Positions 51,601 through 60,312 of a stretch of 64,000 bases of DNA are shown in pieces (positions within the stretch are counted from its first letter, which is position 1; the number at the start of each line of letters is the position of its first letter). The position numbers and the translations under genes are program-made. The stretch covers positions 4,310,501 through 4,374,500 of the forward strand of contig CM054182.1 of the NCBI GenBank assembly GCA_028829895.1. Direction: 5' to 3'. This stretch comes from Sinotaia quadrata. Lineage: Eukaryota > Mollusca > Gastropoda > Architaenioglossa > Viviparidae. The notes under the pieces were generated by a model. The model ran no database searches. It was given only the letters and a program-made list of their open reading frames with translations, and was not told the origin of the DNA.

Positions 51601-54600
51601 AATTCTAATGCCATTTGTAAAATCATTCAGTTTTGTTTTTAACCAACATCCTAAATTAGAATGGTGTTTGTAAAATCATTCAGTTTTGTTACATTTGCAC
51701 TTAACCTGCATCATACATTTGAAAGGCATTTATAAAATGATTAAGTTTCAGATCTTGGCTAATAATATTCATATTAATTTTGATTTACTTTCGTAAAGTC
51801 ATTCAGTTGTAAATACCTACTATTAATTTGCTTCCTAATTTTGAATGGCATTTTTGTGAAGTCTATTAACTTGTGTTCAACTACTTTTGAAAGGAATTTG
51901 TAAAGTCATTAGTTTTAGATCATTACAACTTGCATCTTAATTGGGCTTGTGTAGCCAGCTCAGAATTAGATTTTCCATTCTTGGAAACAAATATGAGTAT
52001 TTGGGCTGCTGACAGCTTATGCCGTTTTGATTTAAGGTAAGAAATGTTGAAAGGTGTCTATTTATGTGAAACACACTCAGATGTAATCATTCACACTTTG
52101 TAGCAGAACTAAATCACAGCGCATATCATAGATTGCTTAGACATGAGAGATATTTTTTATCATTTACTTTTTACAACGAGGCAATCAACTATGTTAAATG
52201 AAAGTAGAATTACAATGAAAAATTCTAAAGACATAATTTGATTTTATGAGACTGCAGTACTACCCTGGAGCATTTTAATATTTAGAATTTCACCTGTACT
52301 AAGAAATAAAGTTACTGGGGTAGAAACTTTGTGTGCTAATAAATGGAAATTAAACTTCTGACTATTAAAGGGATACTTTGGATTTTTATGTGACCAACGC
52401 TAGTTAGCTGATTTAAGACAGCTACTGACTAAAGAAGAGAAGTAACAATTGGGATAGGAAGAACTTAGGTTTTATCTAGCTACCGGCAGTAAGAACTAAG
52501 ATAGACAATATGTGGGAGTCTTGATCACAATCGTTTAATGATCGTCGGAAATGAAATGGCAATGTGTAGTTAGCCATAAGCAATGTTAACAATGGAAGTC
52601 CAATGATATGAACTACAGTAAGAAAATGGCAATATGTAGTTAGCCATAAGCAATGTTAACAATGGAAGTCCAATGATATGAACTACAGTAAGAAAATGGC
52701 AATGTGTAGTTAGCCATAAGCAATGTTAACAATGGAAGTCCAATGATATGAACTACACTAAGAAAATGGCAAGGTCCGGCAAGCACAATGCTGCCGTTTG
52801 AATTCTCATTGCTATATGAAGCTCTTGATCAACTATAATTCTATGGACTGAATTTAAAATGAGATTCGGATACACAGTCTATGAGAAATCATTTAAAATG
52901 ATACAAAAACCCACGGGTCTGTGAGGCATAGTGTAGATTGATACATAGACCATAGTCAATGAGACTTTATTTAGGATGATACAAAGACTAATGGTGTGTG
53001 ATACAATAAATTATACCCATGAGATTTTATTTAGAATATATATAGGCTATTGGTGTGTGAGACAATGTAGAAAGACAAGAGAATCCACTGTACATGGGAC
53101 TTAATTTAGAATGATATGTGGATCTGCGGTCATTAAGATTTTAGCTCACTGTGAGTTCTGGAAAGCAGATCCCACAAAATATATATTATGTATTTTAACA
53201 TTCCACAACAAATTTGTACTGAGCTATGCAAGTTAACCTGACATGTGAGTAAAAAGGGAAGATCCTAAAGTTTGTTATGATAACTCTACTATCTTGTTAT
53301 CAACATTTTGTTACATTTAATGTAAACAGTATTCTTCTGTTGTGAAAGATTTTAATGATTCGCCATGACTATTCAGTTAGAATGGAAGGAATCTTATTTT
53401 AGAAGCTTGAGGTCGGAGACTGAATATCGTACATCCAAATTACCTTTACATTATTACAAATTGTGTCTTAATTTGGAAAATGGTGTATATATCATATTAT
53501 TACAATGTGTGTCTTCATTTGGAATATGGCGTAAATATCAAACATCCAAATTACTTTTAGAATATTACAAATTGTGTCTTAATTTGGAATATGGCTTAAA
53601 TATCAAACATCCAAATTACTTTTAGATTTTTACAAATTGTATCTTAATTTGGAATATGGCGTATATATCATATTATTACAATTTGTGTCTTCATTTGGAA
53701 TATGGCGTAAATATCATACATACAAATTATTTCTAATTATTCGAAATTGTGTTTTAATTTGGAATATGTCGTCAAAATGTTTTTAGAAAATTGCAGATTG
53801 GTTTAGTTTTAGAATAGGAATTATGAACTTTTTTTAATAATTGCAATTGACAACTACGCAGGTAATTTGATATATGTGCAACTCTGTCATTAAAGCGACC
53901 CTAAATCACTTAAGAGTTCGTCAATATTACAATATCAGTACATGGTTTTCCATGAGGACACAATCAGTTTTCAGCGTTATAAAATAATAAATAAACCAAG
54001 TTTTCTACTCTACATATATCCACCCATGCATGACAGCATGTATACACATAAAAGAACCATCCATGTTAAACATCACATCACGCACAAGCACATTCACACA
54101 TACATACACACATAAGTAGCTATAAATTACCAAATGCATACAAATCAACTATTCACATGTGTGCATATGCACACAAAGAAACCATTTGCAAATACACGTA
54201 TGTACATATTTGCACAGTTGCATGAATTATATGCATATACACATGCATGCACACACTCACACACTCGATGGTTGGAAGTCGATGTAATCAGCCTCTGTGG
54301 TCCGTTCCACAAATGTAATGCAGTTTGTAACATTATTCCTCGTGTTTATCTCAATTTCAGTCATGGAAGTTCTGAGAGTCTTGTTCTCGGTATTGGCTAC
54401 AACACAATGTGACGTCACATTCATTTATTACAATATAATATACAGTCACACTCAATGAACTTGACTTCATCCTTGCAACTCTTGACACAATTAAGTTCAA
54501 CAGAGTTGACCTCATCCTTAAAATGCTTGACACAATTGCATTCATCTGCAATGACCCTGCCGTTACAATGTTTGGCACAGATACATTCAAAAAGATGACT

Positions 54601-57600
54601 TTATCCTCACAATGCTTGACACAATTACATTCAACAAAGATGACCTCATCCTTACAATGCTTGACACAATTGCATTCAACAAAGATGACCTCATTCTTAC
54701 AATGCTTGACACAATTGCATTCAACAAAGATGACCTCATTCTTACAATGCTTGACACAATTACATTCAACAAAGACGACCTCATTCTTACAATGCTTGAC
54801 ACAATTACATTCAACAAAGATGACCTCATTCTTACAATGCTTGACACAATTACATTCAAAAAGATGACTTCATTCTTACAATGCTTGACACAATTACATT
54901 CAACAAAGATGACTTCATTCTTACAATGCTTGACACAATTACATTCAACAAAGATGACCTCATTCTTACAATGCTTGACACAATTACATTCAAGAAAAAT
55001 GACCTCATTTTTACAATGCTTGACACAATTGCATTCAACAAAGATGACCTCATTCTTACAATGCTTGACACAATTGCATTCAACAAAGATGACCTCATTC
55101 TTACTATGCTTGACACAATTGCATTCAACAAAGATGACCTCATTCTTACAATGCTTGACACAATTACATTCAAGAAAGATGATCTCATCCTCATCCTTAC
55201 GTTCAACAGAGATATTTATACATAAGAAATCATCTCATCTTTATAATGTAATGTTAATTACTTTATCTCTATAATGATATTGTGACAAATATTTCCACCC
55301 CTTCATTAATTTGTCACTTGTTTCCCTACACCTATATTTATGATATACTTTTGTGATGACATTTATAGAGCACTTTATTTGCATTTACTGATATTTATGC
55401 AGCAAGATTTAAAAGTAGCTGTTGTACAAGCACGTTAATCAAGCATGCAATGAGGAAATCACAACTTTCCTCCAAAACAGATTAATAGACATTCCTGAAG
55501 TAGTATAATAATTAATTAATAGACACTGGTGTCATTCAATAGTCTATGATCCATTGAATGCACGAGTCCACCTTAAATCTTGTTATAGAAAAATGGCTTA
55601 TCAAATGATGCAAGCATTTCTGAAAAGCTAGCTAATTAGGCCAACCAATGACCACCTACTGGCCAACTGCAGCTAACCAATAGCCACATACTAGCCAACT
55701 GTAAGTGACCAATGGGTATTAAGGGAATACAGAAGAAAACTTATTGAGGAGAGCTATCATTTTGTCATTTTGCCAAGAATTTTGCTCGCAGTAAAATGTG
55801 TTTTCTCTTGTCACTCTCCATTACTGATTGCTTGCTTGCTGGAGATTAGCTCTCCGTTCATCACTGACACACTTAGAGCATATTTTGTGCTAGTGAGATT
55901 GACACTTGTGTCAGCCTGATTGATTTCATGCAGGAGATTATCTCTCCATTCATCCTGTGTTTATCTATGCTAGTTTTCGGTATTAACAAGCTTTGCATTT
56001 GACACTTGTGCATGCAACGTTAACAAAGCAACAGTTTTATCTACTAGTTTTCAACATTTATTGAACTTTAACAGCTTTTTATAATTATTTTACAAGTTTT
56101 ATCAACAACAAATAATTTACGCTACCTAAACACACTGCTGACCGGAAGTAGACAATAACAAATTTGAATGCTAGAGGAAAAATTCAAACTTGACTCATGT
56201 ATCAGTCACGCAGCTTGTCCAGTTCTGTATAAGTCTATAATTTTAATGCATGCTGAATAGAGACAAACACATGTGATAAGAATAACCTAGTTATCAATAA
56301 AATGAGAAATAAAAAGTACACTAAAGAATTAATGTGGATCATCAGTTAAAAGAATACTCACAGAAATTATTGCTGATGACATAAGGAACCGTTCCATTGG
56401 GCCATCGGTAGTACCTACCGCGTATTGCAGTTCGGAGCTGTTAAAATAATATTGAAATAAAGTCTCTTTCTCTCTCCGCCATATGTCAGTCAATCAATTT
56501 ATCTACCTATCTATCTATCTATCTATCTATCTTTCTATCTATCTATCTATCAATCTATCTATCTATCTGTGTAATATAATTGTATAGATTTACAATAATA
56601 ATTGTGCTTCAATTTATTTAACATGTAAAGCTTATAAGTTAATATTTGATAGACAGACAGATAGATAGATAATCATCTCTATCTCCTCCTTATATATCTA
56701 TCTACAAACATAATTAAAGTTAATGGAAAATAGAAACATGAACTCATGATCCATCTTAATCTTAAAAGGCTTGCTTTCTTTTCATAATACTACAAATAGT
56801 TAGAGAGACAAGATAGATCGTGTGACGGAATAAATTTTGCCTATTTTAATTTCTAAACTTAATTGTTATATAAATTGTTAAATGTCAAAGAGACCCGACC
56901 TTGGGCACTGCTTATGATGATATTTTGGTAAGTGTCAAGAGTTTGAGTAAACAACTCAGGTGGAAAAAATGCACTATTAAAAACAAATCACGCGGAGTGT
57001 TCTAGAATCTTCATGTGTGCTACTCAACACACCACATGGAATGTTCAAAATAATCTTTGCGAATTCTCCAGACCAAATTCACACCTCAATTTTCACAATA
57101 TTGGCTCTCAAACAGAATTCATGGACATCAACTAACAGCAACACTTTTCTGATATATTTAACGATAAAGTTGGATACAAACACCAATGTAATCCGGTAGA
57201 ATACAGTACTCACTGCAATCTGAAGCAGATTAAAACATCAAAGAAAATAAGTGCAATCCTCTATGTAAAAGTCAAGTTAAGTCAGTGCTAATTTCATCTC
57301 GAAACTTCTTTGTCCCTTTCACACATTCTTAACTTACAAATCCTGCAACAATATTAATTAGCCCGATACACACACAGCATATGAAATATAGAATCGATCA
57401 AAATTCACAAGTATAATGAACAAGTATAAGACTATTAGTCAGAAAAATTAGTCATCCACTTGGAACTGGTTTGGATTACATCAGCAAGTTCTAGCATATT
57501 CTCCACCTGAGTTGTTTACTCTAAAAATATCATGGCAAGCAGTACCCAAAGTTGGGTCACGTTAACATTGGGAACAAATACATAATTATTAAGTTTAGAA

Positions 57601-60281
57601 ATAGAGATAGGCAAATTTACTCTGCCACACTATCTATCTATCTTGCCTGCTTGTCTGTCTAACTATTGTTAAATATTTTTTTCAAAATATGCAATCATAA
57701 TTAAAATTAATGGAAAACAGAACCATGTACTAAAGATCCATCTTAATCTTAAAAGGCTTGCTTTCCTTTCTTAACAATACAAATAGGTCCAACAGACCTT
57801 ATTCTTCAAAGTAGCTGGGGACTAGGTTGGAGTAAGGGAGGGAAATAAAGACTGGTCAACATTTATTTATAGATTAACAAAACAAACAGAAATGTCAATG
57901 ATAAAATAATGTCCTATACATGTATACGAAGTGTGGTCATATATATATGTAAGGCATAGTTATCTGACAATTCATCTTATCACCATTACCATGTACTTCT
58001 TTGACAGACATAGAGTTAGAAGTGTACATGGGTGATTATGTTCGTGTAAGCTGGAAAAATGTGTACTTCCCGGTGAACATGAAACAATAAACTATAAACA
58101 CACAGCGGGCTATTGAACTCCATTACAGTAGTAGTATTCCATAATTACTCTTATTTACAGTAAAAATAATTATTCACTGCAAGTGCTCATGCTTTGAAAA
58201 CACATCGGTCTGTGACAGTTTCAAGAGCTAAATGTTTATATTAAAATTTTCCTTATTAATATTATTGTCAATTTTCGCTCATCACATAGGTATTTATTTT
58301 TATATAAAGACTGGTGTTGTCAAGATTATCAATTCTGTTGTCAGTAACTACTATCATTTTCACTATTAACACTACTTCTATTGATATAAAAGTCACTGCT
58401 TTTACTGTTAGTCATAAGTAAAACTTGTCATCATCAAAATCAATACTGCTATTGTACAATAACTACATTTTGTATCTTATTCAATAATGCTTTTATCATA
58501 ACTATTACTTTTATTGTCATCACTATCATCCATTGTGTTATCAAGTCACTAGTCTCATGCTTCACACTCAGTATTTTATGTCATAGACACTATATTTTTT
58601 AATAATTTTGTTATCATCATTATCACTGTTTTTATTGTTGTCATCGTTACTACTTCTTTTCTTTATAATCATTACTTTTGATGTATCTTAGACAACTTTG
58701 TTGTTTTAAGAAATTACTTTTATAACAGTCACTGACAATATACTTTGTCTTGTTCTTTTTTCCTGTAAAAGTGCCCAATTATCAAAAATATTAACTCTTA
58801 CCTTTTTTCCTGTAAAAGTTACAATTATCAAAAATATTATGTCTTGCATATTTCCTAAAAGTGTACAATTATTAAAAATGTCATGTATTACCTTTTTTCC
58901 TGTAAAAGTGTACAATTATCAAAAATATTATGTCTTACCTTTTTTCCTGTAAAAGTGTACAATTATCAAAAATATTATGTCTTATCTTTTTTCCTGTAAA
59001 AGTGTACAATTATCAAAAATATCATGTCTTACCTTTTTTTCTGTAAAAGTGTACAATTATCAAAAATATCATGTCTTACCTTTTTTCCTGTAAAAGTGCA
59101 CAATTATAAAAATATCATGTCTTACCTTTTTTCCTGTAAAAGTGTACAATTATAAAAATATCATGTCTTACCTTTCGAAGAATAATGTCTCCTTCAACGA
59201 TTCCTGAAAACACAAGGCAAAATCATAAATCACCCTGTGTTAGAAATCCATCATAATGTTACAATTTTATTTGCCCTAATGTGCAATTTTAAATAAACTG
59301 TCGATGAAAAAATATTGGTACACAGACGTGAAGTGCATTTGTTAATGCCAGCCTGATTTTCATGAAGTTCTCTCTGACTTTGATCCCATTCACTTAATAA
59401 ATTAAAATCAAGTGATAGAATTTTTCAAAATATCAGTTTTTGAAATTCTATGACAATTTGAGTGCATCAAATGAAATCTGTCTTTGAAAATGTTTGTTTT
59501 GTAGCGTATGGTGTGAAAATTACTGTAAGCATAAACTAAGTCTTACTAACCTTTATTGATTTTTCTACCTCCTGAAAACACTGCAAAGTTAAAAAATAAA
59601 AAGAACTATTAAAAATAAAATAATTGTAACATGAGAAACAACAAATAATTAACTGAAAACATGAAAACAAAATCATGTGTTATTTCTCTTAAAATATTAT
59701 TATTATATTTTATATCTATAAATTTTTATCTCCCGTATCTTTCCAAATAATTATAAACAATAGCTTTTGCTAAATTGAATATGATTGTGTACTTACAGTT
59801 ATTTTTAACGATTATCTGCAAAATACAAAATAAGTACAACAGTTAAATTTAACGATTACTAAAAAAAAAAAAAACACCTACTCATAACTAAATTCTGTAA
59901 AAAACTAATATCTGTATTTCTTTTTATTTAAATCACCACTTCACTATGAAAGAGTACAATTAATTAACTGAACTTGATACTTTAATTGATGGCATCAACT
60001 AAGAAAGTCAATGAGATTTCTGCCTTATATGAAAAAAAAACATCCATTAGGTTTCTATTCACAAAGTATGTCTTCACTCCACACACCTTGCTAAAAAAAT
60101 TTAATGAATAGAAAAAGGGAAATGTCAAGAATAAAAACAATCATTAAACAAACAATTTATTTTGAATAATTTCCTTGATTGAAAAAAGAAAAGTGTACAT
60201 GTACAAGAGGTAAATCAGTGTTGTCGCAAAATTCCCTACTATTTTGATGTGGGTTTTTTTTATAGTAAAGTTCTATGTAAA

Positions 60282-60312
<31 letters not shown>

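Noticed and set aside
54612..55274. 220-codon plus-strand open frame
   Set aside because: Entirely 45-bp minisatellite in an intron of a minus-strand gene; period divisible by three keeps all phases free of stops.
57017..57199. 60-codon plus-strand frame within the foldback element
   Set aside because: Short, no motif, and no matching frame in other copies of the family.
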